Shown here: piece by piece, positions 1 to 8,158 of the stretch
Layout of the letters: each line of letters begins with the position of its first letter
Position numbering within the stretch: position 1 is the stretch's first letter
Assembly (NCBI GenBank): GCA_903843965.1
Contig: CAIMRY010000019.1
Span: 186,001 to 250,000, forward strand
Reading direction: 5' to 3'
Source: an uncultured delta proteobacterium
GTDB taxonomy: Bacteria > Desulfobacterota > Desulfovibrionia > Desulfovibrionales > Desulfovibrionaceae
DNA length: 64,000 nucleotides
Notes under the pieces: generated by a model
What the model was told of the DNA's origin: nothing
Database searches by the model: none
What the model saw: only the letters and a program-made list of their open reading frames with translations
Program-made: the position numbers and the translations under genes

Positions 1-859
1 GCAGGGCCGCTGCCAGAAGCGAGCGGTACCGGTCGCTGAGCCTGCCCCTTTCGGCGTTCCAGGCAGGCAGCCGGGACAGCTGGGAAAGCCCCAGCGCGGC
101 CCTGAGTTCATCCATGCGGCAGTTCAACCCGGGTTCAGTCACGTCGTAGCCAAGCAGGGGCTGATTGTGCCGCACGGTCGTGGTGCTGGTCATGCCGTGG
201 CAGCGCAGCAAACGGCAGCGTTCCTGCAGCCGCTCGTCCCTGGAAAGGATCATGCCGCCCTCGGCGGTGGTCATGTTCTTGTTGCTGAAGAAGCTGAAGA
301 CCGCGATGTCGCCGATGCCGCCTGCTCCGGGCGCCAGGGGGGCGTGGGCGGCGTCTTCGATTATTTTCAGGCCGTGGTCCGTGCGCAGCGCGTCCCAGGG
401 CTCCGGGGCCATCATGTAGCCCGCGTAGTGCATGACCATGACGGCCTTGGTGCGCGGCGTGATGCGCTCGCGAACGCTTGCCGGGTCGAGGTGCGGGGTC
501 TCCAAGGAGAGGATGTCCGCCGCAACGGGGGTTCCGCCGGCGGCAACCACGGTGTTGGCTGCGGCCACAAAGGTCAGCGAGGGGATGATCACCTCGTCGC
601 CGGGGCCGATGTCAAGGACGGCCAAGGCGAGGTGCAGGCCTGCTGTGCAGTTCGATACCGCCGTGGCCTGATCAAAGCCGTGGGCCTGGGCAAAGGCTCG
701 CTCGAACTCCTCGACCTTGGGGCCCATGGTCAGCCAGCCACCGCGCAGCACTTCCGCCACGGCCTGGACGTCCTCTTCAGTGATGACCGGGCGCGACAGC
801 GGAATGGGGACATTCCCCCCGGAGTTGCCACCGCCTGCGTGCTTGTCTGATGTCTTCAT
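1..859 (-). CDS. DegT/DnrJ/EryC1/StrS-family sugar aminotransferase (C terminus cut by window edge)
   Basis: PLP-dependent aminotransferase expected to aminate a keto-sugar nucleotide in the cytoplasm. The reading frame starts at ATG 859-857 and runs open through position 1, so the C terminus is missing. Visible family hallmarks are PLSRPVITEEDV near the N terminus, GPGDEVIIPSLTF, the PLP-phosphate-side IIEDAAHA segment, and FFSNKNMTTAEGGM, whose SNKN lysine is the expected Schiff-base lysine. The start overlaps the stop of the upstream GSCFA gene as ATGA, so the two are probably translationally coupled. Its place at the downstream end of the nonulosonate island suggests a PseC/LegC/SpsC-like role. 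The substrate cannot be read from sequence, and ArnB/WecE-like roles are alternatives. Confidence 0.88.
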   Translation of the reverse strand, partial: MKTSDKHAGGGNSGGNVPIPLSRPVITEEDVQAVAEVLRGGWLTMGPKVEEFERAFAQAHGFDQATAVSNCTAGLHLALAVLDIGPGDEVIIPSLTFVAAANTVVAAGGTPVAADILSLETPHLDPASVRERITPRTKAVMVMHYAGYMMAPEPWDALRTDHGLKIIEDAAHAPLAPGAGGIGDIAVFSFFSNKNMTTAEGGMILSRDERLQERCRLLRCHGMTSTTTVRHNQPLLGYDVTEPGLNCRMDELRAALGLSQLSRLPAWNAERGRLSDRYRSLLAAAL

Positions 860-2244
860 GCCTTCCTGGTCACCACCCTGTTGCCGCCGAACCTGTGAGG
901 CGATTCCATGAACAAAAGGTCGTCCATGACGAGAGGCGGACCGGCCTCATCGAGCCTGGAGCGCAGAAATGCGGTCATGTCCTTGAAATGCTCGGCCCGT
1001 CTGTCAAAGGCGTTTTCGGCGAAGAAGAGATTGTTCCCGCCAAAGAGCACATGATTCTCCCGCGCGACCCCCGAAAGAATGGCCTGGGGGTTTTCCTGCA
1101 ACAGGCGCAGGGCTTGTTCATACCGCCTCCTTGCCTCCACCGCATCCCCGGACACATCCAGGAGGGCGCCGATATTGAGCAGCACGGCCGGGGACTGCTC
1201 CCGCACGGACACGGCCTCAAAAGCTCCCAGGGCGGAGCGCGTATCCTGCCGCCTGACGGCCAGGGCCGCCCTCTTGACCAACAGGTTGTCTGCTGGGAAA
1301 CCCAGCCGTTCAATCTCGTCGAGGGCCGCTCCGGCCTCTTCGACCGGGCTCGTCTCGAAGGTGTTGATATGCTCCATTATCAACCTGGTCTCAGGAGTAC
1401 AATAGGATTGGACGAAAGAGGACATGACCTTGACCATGGCGTGGTCGTTCACGTGGCGGCAGTCATGTTCAAAGCATGGCGCATGCACGCTCTCATAGTG
1501 AACGAGGTCGAAACTGGGGAAGAAATGGACATTGGCGTGCTTTTCCGAAAATTCGCTGGCCGCAACGTAGACGGTGAACTTGGACTTGTTGTTGGCCACC
1601 AGGGCGTCCTCATCCCTGAACGTGGCGCGCAGCGGAACCGGCGAAATGGTCAGGATGATCTCCAGCCCAGGATTCATGCCCATGAGCAGACTGTAGATTT
1701 CATCGAGTTGCGCCGAGTTTTCGGCCACGGACATGAAATGGATCTCCAGGTTCTCCTTGAGGTTCATCACGCCTGGATAGGGGTGGAGGATGAACTCGCC
1801 TGTGAGCAGGTTCCGCCAAACCTCATTCTGTCCGAGGGTGATGACAAGGATGTCCGCCTTGGGCAACATCCTCTGGGCATTGCGCTCCATGGCGTTGATG
1901 ACCTTCAAGGCGTCTTCCCTGGTCTGGCCGCAGACCCTGTGATGGTTCAGGTCCGTATAGCCCGAGCGGCCCAGGTACAGCTGCTCCGGCCCGGTCAGCC
2001 GACCCTCAAGGGTGTTGCGGACCTCCCGCAGCACGGAGTGGGTTCCATATTTGTACCCCCAGAAGGGATCCTCAATGTTCAGGGCATACTTGTCCAGACA
2101 ACGCAGGATGTTTTCAGCAAAGCAGCTGCCAATGGTCAGCATGGTCTTGTCATAGTCCACGATCTCGCAGTCGGGCACGAAAAGATCACGATACGTCAAG
2201 GGCCACTGCCGGTGACGCGGGATGGTGCCGAAATAGGAATTCAT
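856..2244 (-). CDS. GSCFA-domain protein with C-terminal TPR-like region
   Basis: Protein of 462 aa. The N-terminal part carries the family-defining GSCFA motif (MLTIGSCFAENI) and a TLGQNEVW segment typical of SGNH-like GSCFA proteins, an esterase/acyltransferase-like family of unproven substrate found in polysaccharide loci. Residues from about 300 on are helical and repeat-like (AEEAGAALDEIERLG, SPAVLLNIGALLDVSGDA, EARRRYEQAL), consistent with TPRs. ATG 2244 is chosen because a strong AAGGAGGGAGG ribosome site lies just upstream; the frame stays open further upstream but looks non-coding there. The gene ends in an ATGA overlap with the aminotransferase. GSCFA identity is confident; the reaction is unknown. 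Confidence 0.85.
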   Translation of the reverse strand: MNSYFGTIPRHRQWPLTYRDLFVPDCEIVDYDKTMLTIGSCFAENILRCLDKYALNIEDPFWGYKYGTHSVLREVRNTLEGRLTGPEQLYLGRSGYTDLNHHRVCGQTREDALKVINAMERNAQRMLPKADILVITLGQNEVWRNLLTGEFILHPYPGVMNLKENLEIHFMSVAENSAQLDEIYSLLMGMNPGLEIILTISPVPLRATFRDEDALVANNKSKFTVYVAASEFSEKHANVHFFPSFDLVHYESVHAPCFEHDCRHVNDHAMVKVMSSFVQSYCTPETRLIMEHINTFETSPVEEAGAALDEIERLGFPADNLLVKRAALAVRRQDTRSALGAFEAVSVREQSPAVLLNIGALLDVSGDAVEARRRYEQALRLLQENPQAILSGVARENHVLFGGNNLFFAENAFDRRAEHFKDMTAFLRSRLDEAGPPLVMDDLLFMESPHRFGGNRVVTRKA

Positions 2245-2757
2245 GCCTCCCTCCTTGTCCAATGGCATCCGGCCTGGCCGACGCCTTGGGCGCCGTGGCG
2301 CGCGCCTCTCTTTTGCATGACGCACAGCTCTCCGGGGGTATTCAGGCCGCAAAGCCCACGGCCACGGTCGTGTCGGTCCTGATGTCCCGCGTCGATCATC
2401 TTCGGTTGGCGGGTGTTAGCGCCCTTGATGTGCCTCATGTGCGTCTTCTCCAGGGTGCTGAAGTGTTCCAAGCGTGTTGTTCTGGCCAAAACATCCCACC
2501 GTTCCCGCGTCTGTTCCGGGGCAGCCGTCCCCGGTCCCGCAAGGCCCTTCGGTTCAGCGGCTGCAGGTTTCCGGCGCGCTGCTCCCCGCATTCCCGGCTG
2601 ACGCCGCTCCCCTGGGGAGCGTGGAGGACGGTCCAGGGGCAGGCCTTGCCGTGGGTCCCCCAGACGGCGGGTGCTCAACGGAATACCTGCAAGGACCAGA
2701 CCAGACAACCGCGCAAACTCGTGGCACGTCCAGGAGGCGGAAGCGCCCGCTGCCCCG

Positions 2758-2851
2758 GCCGGACGGCACGCCGTTGGGCCGAGAGCTGGAAGCCTCCTGC
2801 CCCCGCCGGGCGGCACGCCCTTGGGTCGAGAACTGGAAGCCTCCTGCCCGC
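2758..2851. repeat. Tandem direct repeat, two imperfect 47-bp units
   Basis: Copy 1 (2758-2804) and copy 2 (2805-2851) align without gaps and differ at only about five positions. Both contain GAAGCCTCCTGCCC. The repeat lies in non-coding sequence. Confidence 0.8.
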
Positions 2852-3010
2852 CAAACAATAGCCATGCCGCCCCCTGCCATCCAGCTCACCTGCGCGCCCG
2901 GGCCAGCCGGGCCGGACACGACATCCTGGCCGCAGCCCCGCGCCATCACCCCTTCCCCAAACCTTGCGCGGCTCTTCGGCCCCGATGTCCAGGCACCCCA
3001 AGGTTCGCCC

Positions 3011-3034
3011 CCTGGCCGGACCCTTCCGGCCAGG
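3011..3034 (-). terminator. Stem-loop downstream of the PseG-like gene
   Basis: Perfect 10-bp GC-rich inverted repeat CCTGGCCGGA / TCCGGCCAGG with a 4-nt loop, starting 16 nt past the stop of the minus-strand PseG-like gene. No T-run follows on the minus strand, so it may be a weak or Rho-assisted terminator or an RNA-stabilising hairpin at the operon end. Confidence 0.45.
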
Positions 3035-3049
3035 CCCTGCGCCTCATCT

Positions 3050-4006
3050 TTAGGGCCGCCGGTCGCCACCGGCCCCACGCCCTTGCTCAAGGGCGCTGGC
3101 GACCAGCCCGGAAAACCGAACCGGCTCGAACCGCTCCAGCCCGGCCAGCACGTAGCCCTTGGCCTCAAAATCCGCCACGGCCCTGGCCTCCTCAGCGGTG
3201 CTGGCCACGGCCAGCATGGGCGCGCCCAGGCGCCGGAGCTCGTACATGGTGCGCCCGCCCGCGCACACAGCCAGGTCGCACCCGGTGAAAAAAGGGAGCA
3301 TGTCGCCGGGCGCGGCGGTCACGGCGCATTCCCGGCCCTTGAGGGCGGACGCCAGCCGCATGATCTCCCCGGCCTCGCCGAATCCGGGCCCCAGGATGAC
3401 CTCCAGGCGGCAGGGGGCCTCCACCAGGGCCATGGCCGCCAGGGCCCTGGCAGTAAGCCCGGTGGGGTCTGAGCCGCCGAAGGTGAGCAGCACCGTGGGC
3501 GGCCGCCTCCCGGACCCGGCATGCCTGGCCCGGCTGAAGGCCTGGTCAAGGATCAGGAATTCCGGGCCAAGGAGCTTCCTGCGCGCCCTGGGATAGGCCT
3601 CGGGGCTGGCCAGCACCGAGGAATTGAGCACCACGTCGCACGGGCACAGGTCCCTGCCGGTGTCGTCCAGAACCACCACCTGCCAGCCCTCGGCCCGGGC
3701 CTGGGCAAGCAGCTCCGGCTCCGGGTCGCAGGGCAGGTCGATGACCAGCGCGCCAACTCCCTGGACCTGCGGCGCGCCCTCGTGCTGCGGGACCACCCGC
3801 AACCCCAGGGCCTTGGCCCTGGCCATGCCCTCCGGGTTGGGCCGCATGAGGAAGACCGTTTCGATGCCGTGCTCCTCCTGCAGGGAGCGCGACACAATGG
3901 CCGTGCGCTCCAGGTGGCCGAAGGAAAGTCCGGGAACCTTTCCCGCATCGACCCGGAACAGGACCGCCCCGGACAGGCGTGCGAGGTCGAAAAGCTGCTC
4001 AACCAT
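3050..4006 (-). CDS. PseG/SpsG-family UDP-sugar hydrolase (nonulosonate pathway)
   Basis: Protein of 318 aa of the PseG/SpsG type, a GT28-like fold. In the pseudaminate pathway PseG removes UDP from the UDP-2,4-diacetamido sugar before condensation by the NeuB-type synthase. Visible are an N-terminal FRVDAG element followed by a GHLERT segment in place of the usual GxGHxxR, LLTFGGSDPTG in the middle, and CDLAVCAGGRTMYEL in the C-terminal nucleotide-binding half. It overlaps the upstream SpsF-like gene by 8 nt and follows it and the NeuB-like gene directly, the SpsE-SpsF-SpsG order known from nonulosonate loci. The altered glycine motif means substrate could differ (Pse or Leg hydrolase); a transferase role is less likely. 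Confidence 0.8.
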   Translation of the reverse strand: MVEQLFDLARLSGAVLFRVDAGKVPGLSFGHLERTAIVSRSLQEEHGIETVFLMRPNPEGMARAKALGLRVVPQHEGAPQVQGVGALVIDLPCDPEPELLAQARAEGWQVVVLDDTGRDLCPCDVVLNSSVLASPEAYPRARRKLLGPEFLILDQAFSRARHAGSGRRPPTVLLTFGGSDPTGLTARALAAMALVEAPCRLEVILGPGFGEAGEIMRLASALKGRECAVTAAPGDMLPFFTGCDLAVCAGGRTMYELRRLGAPMLAVASTAEEARAVADFEAKGYVLAGLERFEPVRFSGLVASALEQGRGAGGDRRP

Positions 4007-4676
4007 GGAGCCTCACGATGTCCTGGAGCCCAAGCGGGACGCGCCCTCCGGGACAGGCGGACACGAAGCGGGCCAGGGCTTGGTGATCCCTTGACGTGTC
4101 CACGGTGAAGCGCAGGTCCCCCCGCTGACACGCGGGCGGGAGGGTGGGCACAGCCACGGAATACCGGCCCGGGTTGTTCAGAACATGCAGGTTGATGTGC
4201 TCCCGCTCCGGGCCGGGCGCGGCCTCGCGGGCCAGACGCCGCAGGACGGGCGCGGCAAAGGCGTCCGCGCCCAGACCAACGGGACACCCAGTGGGCAGGG
4301 CGGCATAGTCCGCCCCGGCGCACACGGCCCGTGCGGCCAACGTCACCAGCTCCGGGCAGGTCAGCGGATTGTCCCCGGTCACCCGCACCACAGCCACGGC
4401 CCCGTGCGCATCCAGGCAGCGGACATAGCGGGCCAGGACATCCTCGCCCTCCCCCCGGACAACCGGCACGCCAAGGGCGTGGCCCCAGGCGGCCAGGGCG
4501 TCGTCCTCCGGCCCCTCGGTGGTGGCCAGGCACAGCCGCCAGGGCCCGCCGCCAAGGCGTTCCAGGAGGTAGGCCAGCATGGGCCTGCCGCCCAACGGGT
4601 AGAGGGCCTTGCCCGGCAGGCGCGTGGAGTTGTATCTGGCCTGGATGACAACCAGGACGCCGTCCATTTCCTTCAC
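3999..4676 (-). CDS. SpsF-type cytidylyltransferase (CMP-nonulosonate synthase family)
   Basis: About 225 aa of the CTP_transf_3 family. The N-terminal nucleotide-binding signature VVIQARYNSTRLPGKAL is diagnostic, followed by LCLATTEGPEDDALA and VVRVTGDNPLTCPEL. It probably activates a nonulosonic acid as its CMP derivative. GTG 4676 is preferred: it overlaps the NeuB-like stop as GTGA and has GGAGG about ten bases upstream; ATG 4667 is the alternative but leaves GGAGG too far away. The order NeuB-like, SpsF-like, PseG-like supports one pathway unit. A second SpsF-type gene lies at 18462-19313, so the two probably serve different sugars. Confidence 0.85.
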   Translation of the reverse strand: MKEMDGVLVVIQARYNSTRLPGKALYPLGGRPMLAYLLERLGGGPWRLCLATTEGPEDDALAAWGHALGVPVVRGEGEDVLARYVRCLDAHGAVAVVRVTGDNPLTCPELVTLAARAVCAGADYAALPTGCPVGLGADAFAAPVLRRLAREAAPGPEREHINLHVLNNPGRYSVAVPTLPPACQRGDLRFTVDTSRDHQALARFVSACPGGRVPLGLQDIVRLHG

Positions 4677-5668
4677 CCCGCAAAATCCTCCAGCGCCAGG
4701 GCCGCGTTCCTGCCCACGGCCCGTTTCAGGGGCCTGCCGGCCAGGGGCTCCATGTCCGCCGGGGACAGTCCGGCCAGGGGCCGACAGAACAGCAGGTCGC
4801 CGGGGCCGGGCACCTCGCCCGCAGCCAGGTCCCTGGCCGCATGAACCCCGCGCCTGTAAGCCGGAGCGAACTCCCTGTCCGGACGGACGGCAAAGAAACC
4901 GGGGCGGCCTTGCAAGGCGGCGCAGAGGCGGATGTCCTCCACCAGGCCGCGCAGCATGGCCGGGTCCAGCGAGTGCGCGTGGTCGCCTCCCTCCGTGGCG
5001 GTATCCAGGGTGAAATGGGTCTCGATGATCTCCGCCCCGGCGCAGAAGGCCGCCAGGCAGGCCTTGGGGCCCGGAAAGTGGTCGGACCAGCCCGTGGGCA
5101 GGCCAAAGGCCTGCTTCAGCTCGGCCATGGCCGCCAGGTTGCAGTCCTCGGCCCGGGCCGGATAGAGCGAGAGGCAGTGGAGCAGGCCGATCTCCTTCGC
5201 GCCCGCGCGGCCAAGCCGCTCCACGGCGGCGGCGATCTCCTCCAGCGTGGCCATGCCGGTGGACAGGATCACGGGCTTGCCCGTGGCCGCCACGGCGTCC
5301 AATAGATAGGGCGTGACCAGGTCCATGGAGGCGATCTTGTAGGCCGGGACCCCGGCCTGCTCCAATATCTCCACGGCCTGCAGGCTGAAGGGCGTGGAGA
5401 AGAACTCGATGCCGCTGGCGCGCGCCTCTGCGGCAAGGAACAGCGCGTCGTCGCTTTGCATCTCGCCGCTGCGAATGAGCTCGAAGTGGGCGGCCGTGGG
5501 CAGCGCCAGGTCTGCGGCCCGGAAGGTCTGGAACTTCACGGCGTCGGCCCCGGCTTCCGCTGCGGCGCGGATCATGGCCGCTGCGGTCTCGCGGCTGCCG
5601 CCGTGGTTGAAGCCGACCTCGGCCACCAGCAGCGGCAGGCCGGTGCGTTGGCGTTTGCGCAAATCCAT
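4673..5668 (-). CDS. NeuB/SpsE-family nonulosonic acid synthase
   Basis: About 331 aa. It is expected to condense phosphoenolpyruvate with a six-carbon amino sugar to a nine-carbon sialic-like acid. Signatures: LLVAEVGFNHGGSRE at the N terminus, DAVKFQTF, FFSTPFSLQAVEIL, YKIASMDLV, KPVILSTGMATLEEI, then GWSDHFPGP and ETHFTLD; the C terminus has an antifreeze/SAF-like segment (AARDLAAGEVPGPGDLLFCRP). The second ATG (5668) is chosen because GGGAGG lies six bases before it, whereas the first ATG (5674) directly abuts the ribosome site. Neighbours on both sides are nonulosonate genes. Whether the product is pseudaminate, legionaminate or another acid is not resolvable here. Confidence 0.92.
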   Translation of the reverse strand: MDLRKRQRTGLPLLVAEVGFNHGGSRETAAAMIRAAAEAGADAVKFQTFRAADLALPTAAHFELIRSGEMQSDDALFLAAEARASGIEFFSTPFSLQAVEILEQAGVPAYKIASMDLVTPYLLDAVAATGKPVILSTGMATLEEIAAAVERLGRAGAKEIGLLHCLSLYPARAEDCNLAAMAELKQAFGLPTGWSDHFPGPKACLAAFCAGAEIIETHFTLDTATEGGDHAHSLDPAMLRGLVEDIRLCAALQGRPGFFAVRPDREFAPAYRRGVHAARDLAAGEVPGPGDLLFCRPLAGLSPADMEPLAGRPLKRAVGRNAALALEDFAG

Positions 5669-5686
5669 CAGCATCCTCCCAGTGGC

Positions 5687-6496
5687 TCACAGGTCAAAGA
5701 CATAGAGGGTATACTTGTCCGGGCCTTCAAAGCCTTCCCAGCGGTCCAGCGCGCCCGTGACCCGCGCCTCGTGCTCCCGAAAGGCCTGCCCGAAATCCTT
5801 GTGGGTCAGGACCTTGGAGGCCTTGACGCCGAGTCCGGCGTAGAGGTCGTCATAGTCGTGCGAAACGATGTTGGTCTTGAAGGCCCGCTTCTCCGCCAGC
5901 TCAGGGGTGGCGTGGCGGGCGGACCATTCCACGTGGATGATGCGCCTGCGGCACACGCGCACCATCTCCGAAAGCGCCGTGCGAATTTTTGCGGGGTGGA
6001 TGTTCATGAACACGCCCAGGGTGAAGCCCACGTCAAAGGCCTTGTCGCCAAAGGGCATGTTGCAGGCGTCGCCCTGGACGGCGTCGACCGCCAGCTCCGG
6101 TTTGTACCCGCGCATGTTGCCCAGCTGCGTCAGGCTGAAGTCCAAGCCCCCCACATGCATCCAGGGGAACTGCTCCTTGACGCGCTTGACGTTCCAGCCG
6201 AACCCGCAACCGGCCTCGAAGGCCGAGGCATAGCGCTTCTGCGCCAACTCCTGCGGCAACTCCTGCGTCAGCTCGTGCATGATCAGGTCCTGGAAGAACA
6301 CCTCCCGCTCCAGATAGCCCGAGGCCAGGATCTCGTCGCGGTAGGCCTCGCCCCGCCAGGCCCAGTAGTCGCTCTGGTCGCGCAGCTTGGGCAGGGAGAT
6401 GCCGAAGGTCTTGTACAAAAACTCCTTCAGCCGGTATTCGACCTTGAACAGCTCGATCCCGCAGAAGGTCTTCCAGTGCCTGCCAGGGCCGCCCAT
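5687..6496 (-). CDS. Class I SAM-dependent methyltransferase
   Basis: About 269 aa. A glycine-rich motif I (AFEAGCGFGWNV), an acidic motif II (VGGLDFSLTQL), VQGDACNMPF and FDVGFTLGVFMNI show a Rossmann-type SAM methyltransferase. ATG 6496 lies one base past the stop of the upstream radical SAM gene, so the much longer upstream frame is not needed. Its location between a radical SAM gene and the NeuB-like gene suggests it methylates a glycan or a pathway intermediate; no substrate clue is visible in the sequence. Confidence 0.82.
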   Translation of the reverse strand: MGGPGRHWKTFCGIELFKVEYRLKEFLYKTFGISLPKLRDQSDYWAWRGEAYRDEILASGYLEREVFFQDLIMHELTQELPQELAQKRYASAFEAGCGFGWNVKRVKEQFPWMHVGGLDFSLTQLGNMRGYKPELAVDAVQGDACNMPFGDKAFDVGFTLGVFMNIHPAKIRTALSEMVRVCRRRIIHVEWSARHATPELAEKRAFKTNIVSHDYDDLYAGLGVKASKVLTHKDFGQAFREHEARVTGALDRWEGFEGPDKYTLYVFDL

Positions 6497-6497
6497 C

Positions 6498-7529
6498 TCA
6501 GTTCTCTTCCTTGCTTTCGTAGGTGTAGTCCTCGCGGCGTTCGCCATCGAGCTCCACCGTGACCTTCTTTTTCATGGCCCCATGGTGGCAGACGGAACAG
6601 ACCGGGCTCTCCAGCCGCCGACCCTCCAGGTGCAGGCGGCGCTGGCGGCCCTGCAGCTCGTCCCAGGCCTGCTTGACCCCGGTCACAGCCGCGTTGCCCA
6701 GCACCTGCTGCATTTTAAAGTCCGAGGGGCACATGAGATAGTTGCCGGCGCTGGTGATGCACAGGCGCTGCCACAGGCGCGGGCAGACGAATTTCGGGTC
6801 CGGAACCACGGTGTTGTGGTCGAAGTGCATGTCCGGGTTGTAGGCCACCCGGTCCACGATGCTCTTCATGAGCCGGATGTAGCCTTGCGGATCATGGCTG
6901 ATGGCCGACCAGATGGCCTGGACGTTGAGCAGGGTGTTGGCCCCAAGCTCATCCCGCACGCGGCGCAGGATCTTCAGCTTGGCCAGGGACTCCTCGTACT
7001 TGAGCGGGATGCGCACGGCCTCGTAGTGCTCGCCCAGGCCGTCGAAGCTCATGGTGATCCAGTCCACGCCCGCGCCGATGATGCCCCGGGCCAGCTCCTC
7101 GGTGATTGCTCCGCCGTTGGTGTTGATCCAGACCTCCTTGATGCCTGCGGCCTTGGCCAGGCGGACCATCTCCACGATGTCCGGATGCAGGAGCGGCTCC
7201 CCGCGCATGCTGAACTTGAGGGTGAACAGGCCCATCCGGCCGCACTCCTCGACAATGGCGCGGTACATCTCAAGCGGCATGAAGCCGTTCTCGCCGATGT
7301 CCATGTACTGGCGGAAGCAGTGCGTGCACTTCAGCTGGCAGACGCTGCTGACCTCGATGTCCACGTTGAGCGGAAAGGGGGCGACCCTGCGCTGGCCGGG
7401 ATACCTGCTCCAGGCATAGCGGTTGGCCAGGTAGGCCAAGAGCTTGCCCCGGCCCCGGCGCCATTCGTTCTTCAGATATTCCCAGCGGGTTTCGCAGCTG
7501 AACTGGGCAAGGGTCTCTGATCTCTTCAT
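6498..7529 (-). CDS. Radical SAM protein with C-terminal SPASM-like cysteines
   Basis: Protein of 343 aa. The radical SAM CxxxCxxC motif is CQLKCTHC at about residues 65-72, followed by KFSMRGEPLLHPD and VWINTNGG, typical core strands. C-terminal cysteines (FVCPRLWQRLC, YLMCPSDF, PVCSVCHHG) fit an auxiliary SPASM/Twitch cluster. The gene starts in an ATGA overlap with the formyltransferase and ends one base before the methyltransferase start, so it belongs to the same unit. Its resemblance to the radical SAM gene at 8158-9432 in layout and motifs suggests two related enzymes acting on the same glycan; the reaction is unknown. Confidence 0.85.
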   Translation of the reverse strand: MKRSETLAQFSCETRWEYLKNEWRRGRGKLLAYLANRYAWSRYPGQRRVAPFPLNVDIEVSSVCQLKCTHCFRQYMDIGENGFMPLEMYRAIVEECGRMGLFTLKFSMRGEPLLHPDIVEMVRLAKAAGIKEVWINTNGGAITEELARGIIGAGVDWITMSFDGLGEHYEAVRIPLKYEESLAKLKILRRVRDELGANTLLNVQAIWSAISHDPQGYIRLMKSIVDRVAYNPDMHFDHNTVVPDPKFVCPRLWQRLCITSAGNYLMCPSDFKMQQVLGNAAVTGVKQAWDELQGRQRRLHLEGRRLESPVCSVCHHGAMKKKVTVELDGERREDYTYESKEEN

Positions 7530-8158
7530 GTCACGTCCTCTTTGGGGCGGGGGGCATGGCTGGCCCGCGATTCGTCCTGCGGCGCAGGTTTGAAGCCAGG
7601 ATCAAGGAGCCGTTTCACCGTCCCGCGCACAAGCGGGGCAGCGGCCTCCTTGGACTTTTCCAAGAGACTCTCCAGGGACTCCTCCGGGGAAACAGGGACA
7701 GGCACCTGATGGATGATCGGCCCGGTGTCCAGTCCCTCGTCGACGAAATGGCTGGTCAGCCCGGTGAGCCGCTCCCTGTTCCTCAAGACCCACTGCTGCG
7801 GCGAAGGGCCGCGGTAGGCGGGCAAAAGCGAGGCGTGCACGTTGACTGTGCCCAGCCTGGGCGCGGTAAAGGCCTCTCGCGGCAGGCGGCGCATATTGGC
7901 GTGCAGCCACAGCACGTCCGCGCCGAGCCTGCGGGCCAGCGCGCCCAGCTCCAGCGGAGGCAGGGCCGCCTCGTCCCAGACCGTCAGTCCGGCTGCCTCG
8001 GCTCGGCGGCGCACGGCGTCCGCCCAAGGGTCGCCGCCGCCAGACTGCGCGCGGGTGACCACCCCGAGCAGCCGCACCTCCGGACAGTCCAGCAGGGCGG
8101 CCAGCAGCCGTTCGCCCAGGCCCCAGTTGGCCGCAAGCAGCACGCCCAGCCGCGCCAC
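7526..8158 (-). CDS. Formyltransferase-family protein (sugar N-formyltransferase-like)
   Basis: About 210 aa with the formyl-transferase catalytic core: WLHANMRRLP supplies the expected Asn, NVHASLLPAYRGPSP the His, and HFVDEGLDTGPII the Asp. It lacks the long C-terminal tRNA-binding domain of methionyl-tRNA formyltransferase, so a sugar-amine formyltransferase (10-formyl-THF donor) is more likely in this glycan island. GTG 8158 overlaps the upstream TAG stop as TAGTG, with GGAGG five bases before it; the longer frame upstream runs inside the neighbouring radical SAM gene. The end overlaps the next gene as ATGA. Confidence 0.8.
   Translation of the reverse strand: MARLGVLLAANWGLGERLLAALLDCPEVRLLGVVTRAQSGGGDPWADAVRRRAEAAGLTVWDEAALPPLELGALARRLGADVLWLHANMRRLPREAFTAPRLGTVNVHASLLPAYRGPSPQQWVLRNRERLTGLTSHFVDEGLDTGPIIHQVPVPVSPEESLESLLEKSKEAAAPLVRGTVKRLLDPGFKPAPQDESRASHAPRPKEDVT

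Larger units (their letters stand above)
2245..3049. other. Gene-poor GC-rich gap between PseG-like and GSCFA genes
   Basis: About 800 bp with no convincing gene. Long reading frames exist on both strands but have low-complexity Arg/Pro/Gly-rich translations. It contains a 47-bp tandem duplication (2758-2851) and a stem-loop after the PseG-like gene (3011-3034). A slightly more protein-like minus-strand stretch around 2330-2500 could be decayed coding sequence, but I could not assign it. Confidence 0.5.

Noticed and set aside
3999-5690. 563-codon frame suggesting a NeuB/SpsF fusion
   Set aside because: The NeuB-like protein is in a different frame and ends at 4673; only the last 225 codons of the long frame encode the SpsF-like protein.
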